From: Lycorma delicatula
Lineage: Eukaryota > Arthropoda > Insecta > Hemiptera > Fulgoridae
Assembly: GCF_047948215.1 (NCBI RefSeq)
Contig: NC_134456.1
Span: forward strand, 66,676,029 to 66,740,028
DNA: 64,000 bases
Direction of reading: 5' to 3'
Shown here: piece after piece, positions 13,514 through 25,189 of the stretch
Position numbering within the stretch: the first letter of the stretch is position 1
How the letters are laid out: each line of letters begins with the position of its first letter
Translations under genes and position numbers: made by a program
Notes under the pieces: generated by a model
Database searches by the model: none
The model's input: only the letters and a program-made list of their open reading frames with translations
What the model was told of the DNA's origin: nothing

Positions 13514-13834
13514 ATGTTTAAAAATGTATTAGTTGGTTCTATTAACTGGAGTTTCAAAATTGAAGCAAGTATATATTTCGTCGATTCCTTCTATAGACTC
13601 ATAAAAAAGTTTTGTTACATAATATTCAAAGTAAACGTGAGGTCAACTTTCGAGTCCTGTTCTACTATTATTAAAAAACTTAGGTTTACAATAATGAATA
13701 TACCTAACACTTTGTACAAAGCACCATTAAATACAGCTATGTATAAGCTAACTGTAATGTTATATGATGATAGTGGACTTTATTTGTGTAATCTGCATGA
13801 AAAAGATACAGAATTATCTCTATTGGTTCCATAA
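13514..13834 (+). other. unrecognised 106-codon open frame, probably chance
   Basis: An ATG-started frame of 106 codons ends just before the LINE relic at about 14.1 kb. Its C-terminal half (after an internal Met near codon 60) is less biased in composition than the usual A+T-rich chance frames. I recognise no domain, signal peptide or repeat. It could be an exon remnant, an unrecognised transposon piece or chance. Confidence 0.15.
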
Positions 13835-14093
13835 ATCAATGTAGTAGCCCCCTTTTGAAAAATTTCAAGATACTTTGGCAAAGTGTCAGTCAGATTTTTA
13901 TAATATAGATAAGTGCATTTTTTGATTTGTTATAAAATAAAAAACCGATTCATAATTTCATAATGTCACATTACATTACTATTAAAAATATGCTATGGCA
14001 TTTAAATTTAGTTTCATACAATATTCTGTGATTATAACCCAAAAAAAAGATCTTATGTTAATGTTTTTGTCATAGATTTTTTACGTAATATAT

Positions 14094-15325
14094 AGTTAGG
14101 TATACGAATATTGTGTAAAAAATGAACTTGGAGTAGTTAAAAAAATGTTACACAATAGTGGAATAAGATATGCCACAGGCGCATTCCGTACAAGGCCGGG
14201 GACTAGTCTAAAGTCGGAAGCCGGAATAATGCCACTACATTGTAGAAGAGAGATTCTATTGATAAGATATGAAGCAAACATATGGGCCTTTCCTACCCAT
14301 ATAAATAACAAAATTTTAACAATCATTCTTTGGCTTCATTATATGAACATCGTGCTACCTATTCCAGACCAGCCGGAATAAAGTATCACGAATTGACAAG
14401 AAAATATGAAATTGCTTTACCAGACAATTAGCAATTTCTACAAGAGAAATACCGCCATGCTTTTACCAGTGGTAAACACAAGACTGGATCTCTCTCGGGA
14501 AGAAATAACAAAGAAGCCAGCAGTAAACATCCAACAGGAATTTTTATCAACTCTCAGTAGTTACGAAGAATACATTAAAATTTATACTGATGGTTCTAAC
14601 ATGGTGTTGGATGTTCCATATATGTAAATGGAGAATCCCATTTTTTGAAACTGCCAGATACGACCAGTGTTTATACGGCAGAACTTATTTCCATACAGCA
14701 AGCTCTTCGCTATGCGGAACACTACTGCGAAGAGAGAGTGGTAATACGTTCCGAATCTGTAAGTGGACGTACTGCAATTCGGAACAAGAACATTAAGGAC
14801 GTCTTTAAAGCAAACTTCCTGTTCATTTTGTGTTTTAAATCAACGAGGACAGCGATGTGTCTTTGTATGGTATTGCAGGGAATGAAAGTGCAGACGAAGC
14901 TGCCGGAAAAGCGACAGTCTGTAATAACTTAGAGAGAATTCCTATACGAGTGACAGATGTTAAAAATTGTCTATCTAATACAATGAGAAACAGGTGAAGT
15001 ACTGATTGGAGAAGATTACTTACAAAACTAAACTCAGCTAATACTTCTCCATATAAATGGAAGAGCAACGTAAAGCTGACTCGCAGAGAACAAGTAGCTG
15101 TTACCAGACTTAGAATCGGTCACACGCGAATAACAAAATCATATTTGTTAACCGGTGTTTGTAATAAAGCACTTACAGTCAATCATCTAATGTTAAAGTG
15201 TACCATATATGAGGACCTCAGAAAAAGGTTCGGACTAAGAAATAATATTGCTGCTGGTATGGAAAATGAAAATGAAGAAAAAATAGTTTTATCTACACGT
15301 CAGTGGACTACTAAAAAGTCTTAAG
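14094..15325 (+). pseudogene. I-like LINE ORF2, 3' half (post-RT region, RNase H, tail)
   Basis: This is a decayed C-terminal half of a LINE ORF2. At 14145-14381 the frame reads like the segment after the reverse transcriptase (YATGAFRTRPGTSLKSEAG, then RREILLIRYEANIWAFPT). A new start of frame at 14406 leads to KIYTDGSN at about 14576-14600, the first acidic motif of an RNase H domain. A frameshift then continues it as TSVYTAELISIQQALRYAE (14660-14720), the second RNase H motif, and a further shift near 14875 gives GNESADEAAGKATV, the late RNase H motif. Next come RLRIGHTRITKSYLLTG (15107-15160) and VNHLMLKCTIYEDLRKRF, the degenerate Cys/His tail of I-type elements. RNase H plus this tail points to the I group. 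The reverse transcriptase itself is absent, and stops and frameshifts make it inactive. Confidence 0.8.
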
Positions 15326-15930
15326 TAAATTCAGGGTGTGTTAAAGAATCTCAAAGATAGTAGCTTTTATTTATACAATGGAAGTCTTTAAGCGTGGCAC
15401 GTATAGGGACGGGAGGTAGCCCTCTTGCGTAGGACGCCCGGCTCGCCTGCATGCAAGAGTGGAGGAATTGGCGCGTATCCAATGATGGCATAGGGAACTG
15501 GTGGCGCGGGGCCAATGGTATGCGCAAAGCGTGCCTGGAACCAAGTAGAACGGGAAGGGCAGCTTCCCCACAGAGGGGTTCTTTGATCGCCCTGAACAGG
15601 TGGTTAAATTGCTCAGACGTATCCCGATGGGTTACGTCCAACGAGACTATTTATAGAGGGGAGTCAACTGCCACGGCATCCTAGGGCGACTAATGTGGTG
15701 CTTATCGGCGGTTCTAGTTGCCCCGGTGGTGCTTAAATAGCAACGGAAAAAAGAGCTATTTGTATTGTGGAGCCGTTATTTTCCATTTATATTTTTGTAT
15801 TTTATTTATCTTTAATTTTAAAATCGGGGCCCTTTACACCCTGTAAGTGTTTTTCAGTGTTTGTGCTTAAATTTTCTGTAAACTTTGGTGTTACTAAATA
15901 AAATGTAAGGTTCTTTACACCCTTACATAT
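15326..15930 (+). other. G+C-rich block after the I-like LINE, possible 3' UTR or second element
   Basis: A sharply G+C-richer block (about 15390-15740) in an A+T-rich setting. One frame (15453-15740) runs with only three internal stops and reads as plausible protein in parts (RPEQVVKLLRRIPMGYVQRD), but I recognise no family. The edges carry related inverted motifs: agggtgtgttaaagaatct near 15333 and ggttctttacaccct near 15909, with another ccctttacaccctg near 15829. It may be the 3' UTR of the LINE just upstream, or a separate short element. Confidence 0.4.
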
Positions 15931-18248
15931 GACGATTCTGATGTTGATATAAACCTCTTTTAAAGAATGTGACGAGGGCTAACGATCTTAGAAGTCGATG
16001 TCCGTATAACAAAAAAAAAAACACTTAATTATTTTTCTTTAGTAACTCTTATTAATATTACTTATATTAAATACACATTTCTTTACCAACTCTTAATTAT
16101 ACCTCATACTCTTACTTTAGTATTCGTTTGCACCTATTCTGAGTAAAAATTTGTGTAACCTAATTGTAATAAAAAAAAGAAGAAATTGATCTTACAGAAT
16201 CCAACAAAAGACTTTAGATTTTATCTAAGATAATGTTATATTGAGTTTACGTATCTTTATCTGACAAACAAATTTCCTTGTAAATGGTCAGTTAAAAGTA
16301 TTTTTATTAATGTCTGTATTTCACTGTTATATCCTCATTTCATTCATTTTTACATAATTATTAATGATATATCTCAGGCTCTTTTTGTGTAATTTAGTTG
16401 CCATCACGTTTTATTATTATATTTTAAGTACTTCAATAAAAAGAGAATATAATAAGTAAAATTATTATTATCATATCAAATAATGATAAATTTCAAAGTA
16501 GTAAGTTAAGAGGGTGAATATCAATTAGCAAATTTAATTTTTCAAAATCATATTGAAAGTTCAATAATTAAACGAAATATCAGTTAGAAAGTTATCACTT
16601 GTGATTTACATTTTTTAAAAACACTTATTAGAATCTAATGTAAATAAGCTTTGAATTTATGAATTACAGATACTATTTTTTGCGTATGCATTTACTGTGA
16701 AATGTGTATAGCACACAGTTTCGGTTTATTTGGCCAGAAATACTATTTATGCAATGCAGAGTAAATTGTAGAATTTGTTTCTAAGAAATCATAGTGACTT
16801 AATGGTATTGGATGTTTATCTAACAATCAAGTCTTACTGTTATCTACTGTACGCCAGATCAACAATAAAACCAAATGATGACTAGGTTAAAGTTTCTAAC
16901 TTTCAGATCGTGTTTTTTGTAATTGAGTAAACATAAATATTCTTGCTCTCCCACCCACTCTAATGTTATCGTAGGTGTGGAAGAATTAGTGTTTTTTCCC
17001 CAATCTGTGATCTTTTTCATTTTAATAAACGTGAACAACGATAAGGTGTTATCGATTTTCACGTATAGAAAATTCTATTTTTAACTTAAACAGTGCATTT
17101 CTCCAAGATCTTTGTTTAACGTAAATGTTGGAATATGGGCCAATCAAGGCGTTTATAAATTGTGGAAGCATTACTTCTGCTTAAAATTTGGTACAATGAA
17201 GGTAACCTTATAAAATTATAGACTAGTTATCAAATTAAAGAAAATTATATTTTTGTCAATTTTTGCGAAAGTACTAAAAAAAATTACCATAATAAAGATG
17301 GCTTTTCTATTTAATATTTAGGTGTACACTTTTGAAATGAACATAAATAATATTATTTTCTACAAAATTGCATTTTTTTGGATATATATGTACATAATTA
17401 TCAGAAAACACAATATAATACTGTTATAATTTAAAGTTTTGCCAGTAATTTACTATAGAAACCTATCAATCAAAGTAACATTAAAATTACATAATAATGA
17501 TTTTATTTCTCCTTCTCTTATTGATTAAAAACTTAGTGAATATCCCTTTCGTCTTATTATTCTGATCAGTCATCTACAAGTATATCTACAGCTTACATTA
17601 TAGTCCGTGAAATTAGAAGAAAATTTATCACCGTACGGAAAAAATTCAAATGTTTAAAATCATATTTTAAATTGTAACATATTTAAAATTGTAAAATTAA
17701 GTCTCTGTTTTGTTTGCAATTTCCGCATAAGAAGTGGCGATTTATGAAGTTCTGAAAAATTAAAATATGACTTTCCCAAATAAATAGATCAATGAGAATA
17801 ATAGATATTCTAAGGGGACAGCAAAAATCGCAGTTTCCAAACCGGTTTTATATCAAATCTATACAATGGAAATGGGTTTAATCACACATATTTTTACTTT
17901 AAAAAATCAAATATAACAACTCATATAAAAAGGAATAATGAGAACCTGAAAAAACGGGAATATTTAAAGCCATATATTACTTATACGCTGCCCGGTTTCT
18001 CAGCAGGTAAATAAATTTCAGTTGTTTTTTTCAAATTCTTTTGTGTATGAAATTTAAATAATTGTTAATATAATTTAAATAAATTTATTCATATTTTGAT
18101 TTAAAAAACAATCTGATTATTTTTTAGATTAAATTAACAATTATCAGATAAATTATTATTTTAAAAATGTTTAAATTAATTTTATTTTAAACCTAGTCTA
18201 CCTTTTTTAACTAGGATAATAAAGTAACGTTTGATTGTAGTAAATTTA
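15931..18248. other. A+T-rich non-coding stretch
   Basis: No gene or recognisable repeat seen apart from homopolymer runs. The minus-strand frame at 16859-17062 shows no domain and is taken as chance. Confidence 0.65.
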
Positions 18249-18410
18249 AATTTAAACTGCATAAGCTCGAAGCTTGTGCGTGGGAATGCGGAATGGAAAT
18301 TTTGTAGCATAAGAGAAATGCTATGCCTGACCGAGATTTAAACCCAAGCGACCTTTCGGATAAAAGGCTGAGAGACTACCACTCCGCCAAGAAGGTCGGA
18401 ATTTAAAACT
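18249..18410 (-). mobile_element. tRNA-derived SINE family 2, copy with intact head
   Basis: On the minus strand this begins with a tRNA-like head. GGCGGAGTGGTAG (18376-18388) matches an A box and GGGTTTAAATCTC (18333-18345) a B box, at the right spacing for an internal polymerase III promoter. The anticodon-arm region CAGCCTTTTATCCG lies between. It continues GGTCAGGCATAGCATTT, matching copies at 34626 and 53727, then diverges into a tail with CTACAAAATTTCC. Candidate short TSDs are aatttaaact (18249-18258) and aatttaaaact (18400-18410), but they are A+T-rich and differ by one base. It is not a functional tRNA: no acceptor stem pairing or CCA context is visible. Confidence 0.65.
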
Positions 18411-20829
18411 ATTTTTTTTTTGTAAATTGGTTATATCTTATTTTTCTATTCTATCATTACGGAGACCAACCGCTAGTTTTTGTCAATAGTTTAATGATAG
18501 CTTTCACCATAACTTAGAAAATGATTGCTAGCTAAATGTTCTTTTAATTTGAGTAATAAATGAAAACCACTAGTCACTACGTCACTACATGTAACCCTGT
18601 ACTAGGTCAAGGCTACATGTTTGATGGGCGAATAATTGCTAGAAATGTTTTAAAATAAAAATTAGAGCTTCAATGCCCCAGCCAAATGCGAGAAAGTGTT
18701 TGATAAAGAAAACAATCCAACCGAGCTGCAGATTGCCTGATTTGTTTTGCATTGTTCAGCGAAACCGGTTTAAAATTACGGTTAACCGGTTTGCGGTTAA
18801 GCGTTTAAAATTAAGTCAGTCTTATTATTGTTACACATAGCATTAAGTCAACGAATGGTCTCTTTGACTTCAGAAATCGTTCGATATCCCTGTAGTGTAC
18901 ACAGAATTTACTTGACTTTCTTCGGTTTTGAAGGAATTCCTAAATGCTTCTATTCATTGCTGACGTTTACCTGAAATAGTATTATTATTACAAATAAATA
19001 TTTCAACCTTAGTAACAGTTGGTCACCCTCTTGTTAATATTAATCAAGAAATGTCAAAGTCGCTCTCCTTTTCACTTTTTCTTGCCTTTTTCAGATGAAA
19101 GAAAAGGATTCTGGGATAATATTTTGTACTCGAGGTGATAATAACGTCATCTAGAAGAAAAAAATGTGAGGAAATGAGTTATGTAATCGACCCCTAGTGG
19201 ATCTCTTCTTACGAATCTCATCGTCGATTTTTTATTTCACATCTTCTAAAACAGAAGATCGTCAAAAAGTTTATAAACTCTTAATAATAGAACGAAATTT
19301 TACGTACTGTAAAAAATTTAAATGTATTTCAAATCAGAAATAACTAATTAGGAAACCTGATTCAGTTTGAGTAATGTAATGGAAACTTGATGACTATGGT
19401 TGGTAGGATATCTCCAGCTTAACCACTACGCGAAAACCATTTTTACCTTTTGAATGATACTCATTTCTTTTATCGTATGTGTAGGTTTATTTGTAATATT
19501 CTTCTTTTTTTAAATAGAAGAGATTAAGAAAAAGAAACTCTACTACATTGTGAATATTGCCTGTGAAGAATTTGTTCGATAGAAAATATACTATTTATGA
19601 AGTCTCTATTCCAAGATTAGTTGCTATTTTCCAGTATGATTTTATTTCACACTATAGCATATAGTTGCGCAACGTTTTAAAACTGTTAATTTTTCTTTAT
19701 TGAATTAAATTCTGTTTACTGCCAACTACTTATTTTTCCTTTTGATAAGACGTAAATTTGTCCTTGAGTACGATTAAAAAATAGTTGAGAACTAGCACTG
19801 TTTTAAAACCGTATCGAATTTAACGAGTCGATATTTTAATTGGAATAAACAAAATAAAGAAAGTTGTTTTTTTATTGGTGATGCAATGTTGCCTCTTCGT
19901 ACATTGTCTTGCTACCCTGTTTCATATAAACTTTAACTGTACTGAAATGATTGGCTACCGTGTGTATTTTTCATATCAACACACTGTCAATCATCGAACT
20001 GAGCAAAACACTGGCAACTTCACTTGCGTTATAATACTTTTTTGATGTTCTCTAACCGACAGAATAATTTAAAAATGTGATTTGAAAGATTTCTTTTGTT
20101 CTGTTCCTTATTATTTGGATAGAGAATATTTATACAGTACTATAATAATAATTTATTATTATATAATTTTTTTCTTTAATGTATATTACGCATAATTTGT
20201 TATGTCAGGAAGTCATTTCGCTTTACAATATTTCTAAATAATCTATAACTACAATTTTTTAAATGTTCTCTTCAAGAATTGACGTGTTTATTTAATGATA
20301 TAATTCAACTGTGTAGACTTTTCATGGATCAATTTATTATGTTGATTCGTCTGTCATTTCAGACAAACATTTTTATAACCTTAATATCAGTCCGGGAGAG
20401 CCCTTTCCTGCTGTTAAATAAATTGAATAGCCTGATAAGGATTAAAAAGAAATTTTGTTCTACTTTTGATAGCCCATCATTATTTTCTACTATTTACGGG
20501 AATTCTATTTACTATTCTACTATGTCAAGAGTGAATAAAACACAATATATTTCTGTTCTATCTTTGAGCTATAAAATCAATTGAACATAAAGTCACAAAA
20601 AAATTCCTATAATTCGTAAGGTTATACACAAGATTTATCATTAAAAATTATAAGAAAAAAAATGTAACATGGTTGAGTAGATAAAAAAATTGTTTAATTA
20701 AATTATACTTCGAATAAATGGGTTGTATTTGTAGGTAAATAAATATGTTACCATATATTAAAAAAAAAATTTTTTTTAAATAAAAAACTTAAAAAAAAAC
20801 ATGTACTGTAAATTTTATAATTAAAAAAA
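18411..20829. other. A+T-rich non-coding stretch
   Basis: No gene recognised. Near 18763-18812 there is a local repeat of aaaccggtttaaaatta-like phrases (gcgaaaccgg, ttaaccgg, gcggttaag). A minus-strand phrase TCGCGTAGTGGTTAAGC at 19415-19431 resembles a tRNA A box, but no B box follows. The 101-codon frame at 20279-20584 has no recognisable domain. Confidence 0.6.
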
Positions 20830-21490
20830 AATTTGACGTGGACTCGACATGACTTCTTTAGACCTATTAAATTACATAAACACATATTTTTAAAATGAAA
20901 ATAACAGAATTTTATTTCATTGATAAATTCTGATTTTTTTATTGTTATTATTGAATTATTTATTGTAAAACATTTTTACAATCAGAGGTTAATAATTATT
21001 AATAAATCAATATATTAAAATTAAAAAAAAATTAAAAAAAGAGATGAAGTTGGATTGAACCTATTGTTCTCTCTTGTAAGATCAAATAACTCATTAATTA
21101 AAATTTTATTTGGCTGTAACTCTGGAACAAATGAAAATAATTACCACTTATGATATATCGTTGAAAAGCTCTCAATGAGGGCGTATTACTGCAGTTAAGA
21201 AAAAGTCTAAAATCCAAATTTGTTGGATTTTGTGCTTTTTTGAACACTTTTGGTTCAGTCGATTACAATCAAAAGCATCTCCCCTTTTCATTGCACAATT
21301 AAAGGTTACAACAGTCCTAAATCCAAAATTTCAACATCCTACGGCTAATTGTTTGTGTTAGTTATGCGATATACATATGTTTGTACGTATGTTACAAACG
21401 TCACACCGGAACTATTCAAAATGGATTCAGAGATGGTGAAAATGAATATTTCCGTTGAAATATGAAAACCGAAATTTTTCGCGATCACAA
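20830..21490 (+). repeat. dispersed repeat B, copy 1
   Basis: This block aligns with the reverse complement of about 46022-46668. Shared anchors are gacgtgg...catgactt at the left, ctctcaatgagggcgtatta, actgcagttaagaaaaagtc, ttttggttcagtcgatt, aatccaaaatttcaacat and, at the right, ttccgttgaaatatgaaaac. This copy holds about 55 bp (around 21108-21165, including tggctgtaactctggaacaa) that the other lacks. No coding sequence, terminal repeats or tail are evident; the class of element is unknown. Confidence 0.75.
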
Positions 21491-23876
21491 TACTTCCTTT
21501 ACTTCGTACAAGGACTATAAATGAATCAAAATTTGATTGAATTAAATTTCACGGTTTATTATAAAAAAATACTACAAAGTTATGTTAAAAAATGAGATTT
21601 TACTTAATTAACTACACCGATAATAAAAATTCTTTAACAATTAATCCCTGAACATAGGATTGTGATTAAAAATGAAAATTACTGCTTTTATTTGCAAAAA
21701 AATATGTAAAATAAAAAATATAGGAAAATAAAACGCTTAAAATTAAGTATGTGAGGGAATATGTCACATGTAACAAAAAAAAATATTTGTTCAATTTTTT
21801 ATTTAACTGAATGTTGATTTAATATAAACGCTTAAAATTACCAATTAATGGAATAAAACACACTGATGAGATCGGGGTTCATCATTGAAACAAGTTAAAG
21901 GTTATATTTTTTCTTCTTGTGTGTATGTTTGAGTACGCGTGTGCGTAAATTTATAAGTACATACAGACAAACGAATTTTAGTTTTTTGTAAGTGAAATAG
22001 TATCTTATTTGTTACTTACAAATTTACTCGTAACTGAATTTATTCCAGTTACACCGATGTATGAGAGTTTCATTAAAAAGATTTGTAAAATACATAACAA
22101 AAACGAATAAATACACACTCACAAGCAAATACAACAGCACGAATATAACATTTTTTCGAACCACTTTGCGTTAAAAGATATCATGTAATTACTTATATCA
22201 CGCATCCAAATAAAAAAAATTCTATTGTTGCGTAAACCTGTTTTATTTTGGGCCTACCATAGATTTTTTATAATGATAGGAATAAATTATCTTCTTTTTT
22301 TAAGGAAAGAAATAATAAAGGAAGAAAGGCAGAAGACAAAAGATATTAAATTACTTTGAAGGGTATGAAGATTTCAAGGTCACTTTCTAATTTTAGACCA
22401 CTGAGGTATAGTCGATTACGATTACCGCTATTACGTGCCATACCATTACGGATAGAGAACTTGTAACACTGACTTAAACTCGAAGATTATTATTCTGTAA
22501 TGAGGTTTTTTTCTTGTGTCGGCCTCTTATTTGAATCTAATAACTTCCAGTTACGACAGAAACAAATTATTCACTGTCTTATATGGAAAATACAATGCAT
22601 ACTTAAGATGAAAATATTTATCAATTTAGTTCTACAAATATTTATTAAGTAATACTTACAATCAACACGAAGCAAAACAAAGTATATTTACGTGTATATT
22701 ACAAAACAAAAGAGTATATGTACTCTTTTTTTTTGCTTCGATTATAAATCCAGTTCGTTTCCAATATTAACTGTTCTCCAAACTGATAATATATACATTT
22801 AAAGACAAAAAAAAAAAAAAAATATGAAGATTATTTTATTATTAAACAGAAAAATAATATTCTGACAAAGTATTGAATGTTTTGATCTGCTCACCTTGAA
22901 ATCATTACAGCCTTTTAATTTATCTTGCAATTTTACTCTTATCTTAATGTATAATTCATTAAAATTACCTATTTAATAGTTTATTACTTTTCTGTATTTT
23001 ATGCTTTCAATTATTCTCTATAATTTTTTTTCGGAATATAAATTATGTGTGGTAAGAAATATAATTTATCCAGGACACGGATGCGTGAGAGATTAAGAGT
23101 CCAATTTTAATATAAACAGTCTTAAGTTATTAATAACACTTTAAAACAGTTCATTTTTCAATTATTACATTTTTTTATGAATCAATTAAATAATTCACTT
23201 CGATCTTGATTATTATTATTTTTTATAGTTATAGTAGTGTTTTTTTCATTAATGTGCTCATTTTTCTTATTCAATTAGTCAAATACATTACATTAATTTG
23301 ATGAATTTTCTCAAAAGTATTCAATAGTGATTTATACAGAAAATTTCTACATAGTTATTCTATTTTTAAAATATGCAAATAGTAATTATAAGCAATAACT
23401 ATGCGTAATCGAAAGAAAAGCTAAAAAGAACTGCGCATAGCATAATTTTTAAGCAAAAAAAGATTGCGTTTAGTAAAAGAGTTGAATTAGACTAATTATT
23501 TTACCTGTGGTGTTCTCTTTCAGTTGTCTACATTTTTTTTTTTAAGTAGGTTCTGTAACTTAAAATAAACCTTTTTTAAAAATTTATCCGTATTATGAGT
23601 TATTTATTCATTTAGCACTCTACAAGATAAGTCTACTGCTTAAAATGGACTTGGTTTATAAATGCAAACATTTAAATTAAACTTTTTAGCAAATGGTGTA
23701 CTGAAATGTATAATCATAGTAAATAATATATAATAAATCTAAGAAAGAAATAGAAATAATGTAAAATCGTTGAAATTCTGGAAGATTATTTAAAAGATGA
23801 AGTTTATCGTCTTTTATTGTAAAATGAAAAATCGGATTAAGAAACAAAAAAAAAAAATTAAGTAAATAAAGGATAA
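21491..23876. other. A+T-rich non-coding stretch
   Basis: No gene recognised. Contains a small inverted pair cgaagcaaaa / ttttgcttcg around 22667-22740, a poly(A) run near 22807-22822, and a less A+T-rich patch near 22360-22500 with no identity. The minus-strand frame at 23686-23922 is A+T-rich and taken as chance. Confidence 0.6.
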
Positions 23877-24357
23877 ATAGATAAAAGTATCCTTTTTTTC
23901 CGATGAGTCGGATAAATGCCATTTACGCACGCCCCATAAATGGGGTAGTGTCGGACTCGCACAGATTTCGCTAGATGCTACTAATGTATACCTGCACCCT
24001 ACCGACTAAAGGTCTTCTCTAATCGATCCTCCCACCAAGATAACTGGCGCCCAGCGTTAGGCACTGCACAGTCGTCTCGGAGTGTCGTGGCAGCAGTCTC
24101 TACCCTCCCTGTTGTGCCCCCTTCAAGGGGCTTCCCAGCGGGGTCACCCCAGCTTCATTGAGACATGCCAGCCCCCTCCTCTGGGCGGTCTACGCACCCG
24201 TCAGCTGGAGAGCTACCCTCCCCGGCACTACTCTACAAGCTCAAGACGTGCATTGCGCACGCCTTTCGCTTTCCACAATCCTCTCATACCTCAAGAGTCC
24301 TCTATACCATCATCGGGGAGCTTCGAACCCCCACTATTGCGTATAGATAAAAGTATC
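23877..24357 (-). mobile_element. 451-bp 5'-truncated LINE 3' end in a perfect 15-bp TSD
   Basis: The 15-bp sequence atagataaaagtatc occurs at 23877-23891 and again at 24343-24357, enclosing 23892-24342. The insert is strikingly G+C-rich against its surroundings and, on the minus strand, ends in a short A run (23893-23899), so it is a minus-strand retroposed insertion. Its last 125 bases or so (minus strand, from TTTAGTCGGTAGGG to the A run) match the 3' end of the element at 42.4-44.0 kb (43859-43994), including GTCGGTAGGG.GCA, ATACATT, GCGAGTC.GACACTAC and GTACGTAAATGG-like blocks. It is a 3' UTR-only copy of that R1-like LINE family. The overlapping open frames inside it are G+C-rich chance frames. 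Confidence 0.85.
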
Positions 24358-25189
24358 TATCAGTAATTTACTCCTAAATGTGTATCAGAACTAATTGAAT
24401 GAAACGGTTATGATATCTATTTGTGCGTTATTCAGAATTATTCTTGGTTTTGCTGGAAGGTAGAGTGTCAGACACTATGCGTATTGGCTGTAGTCATAGT
24501 AACAAGCACTAACAGCGTATTTCCATGTTCACCATTACCGAATGGTTGTATGACATTGGTTACTTCTAATCGTATCACTCGCTAGTCAAAGCGCTCTCTC
24601 AAGCGGCACGTATAATGTCCATTACTATTACATTCAATGTATTTTTATACTACAGTACGCTTAATATTTCCTGGCAATAGTAGTGGAATCTAATTCTGGC
24701 ACTCCATTGATTTCAGGGTTCAGAATAATTAAGTTTAATTTAATATTAAAAATAATAATTATTAACTTTCGTTAATTAACTATTTATATCTAATAAAACT
24801 ATTTTGATATTTAATTATAATTATTAATTTAAATTTCTGGTAGCCAGAAACCAAACTTAATTATTACTACAAGCGTTTGTAATTTAAATTACGATCTGGT
24901 ATAATTGGTGTAGATCAATTAAAAATTCAAATGCCTGTTTTATTATTTTTCTAATTTAATTACTATAATCAAAACCTTTAAACAATTTTCACATTCATTT
25001 TCTAATTGATCTCTCTAATTTATCAAGTTTCATATATATATCAGTGTGATTTTTTGATAATTCTAACAATTCAAAATATAGAATTCAATTCAGTCTCAAA
25101 AATATAAATATACAATTCAAGATATAAATATACAATTCAATCTCAAAATAGAATTTATGCTTCATGTTAATCTTGTAACTAACTTACAC
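24358..25189. other. non-coding stretch
   Basis: No gene recognised. 24470-24650 is less A+T-rich than its surroundings but matches nothing I know. Around 25072-25155 there is a short imperfect tandem repeat of aaatatacaattcaa-type units. Confidence 0.6.

Noticed and set aside
15351..15641. 96-codon minus-strand frame as a gene
   Set aside because: Lies in the G+C-rich block with longer interrupted plus-strand reading; no motif on the minus strand.
18333..18388. Functional tRNA gene
   Set aside because: A and B boxes are present, but the acceptor stem is not closed and the sequence continues into a SINE body.
20279..20584. 101-codon open frame as a gene
   Set aside because: No recognisable motif, A+T-rich codon use, and no ATG at its listed start; a chance frame is the simpler reading.
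24082..24366. Overlapping 61-94 codon plus-strand frames
   Set aside because: They lie in the G+C-rich 3' UTR copy of a minus-strand LINE insertion bounded by a 15-bp TSD; no protein motif.
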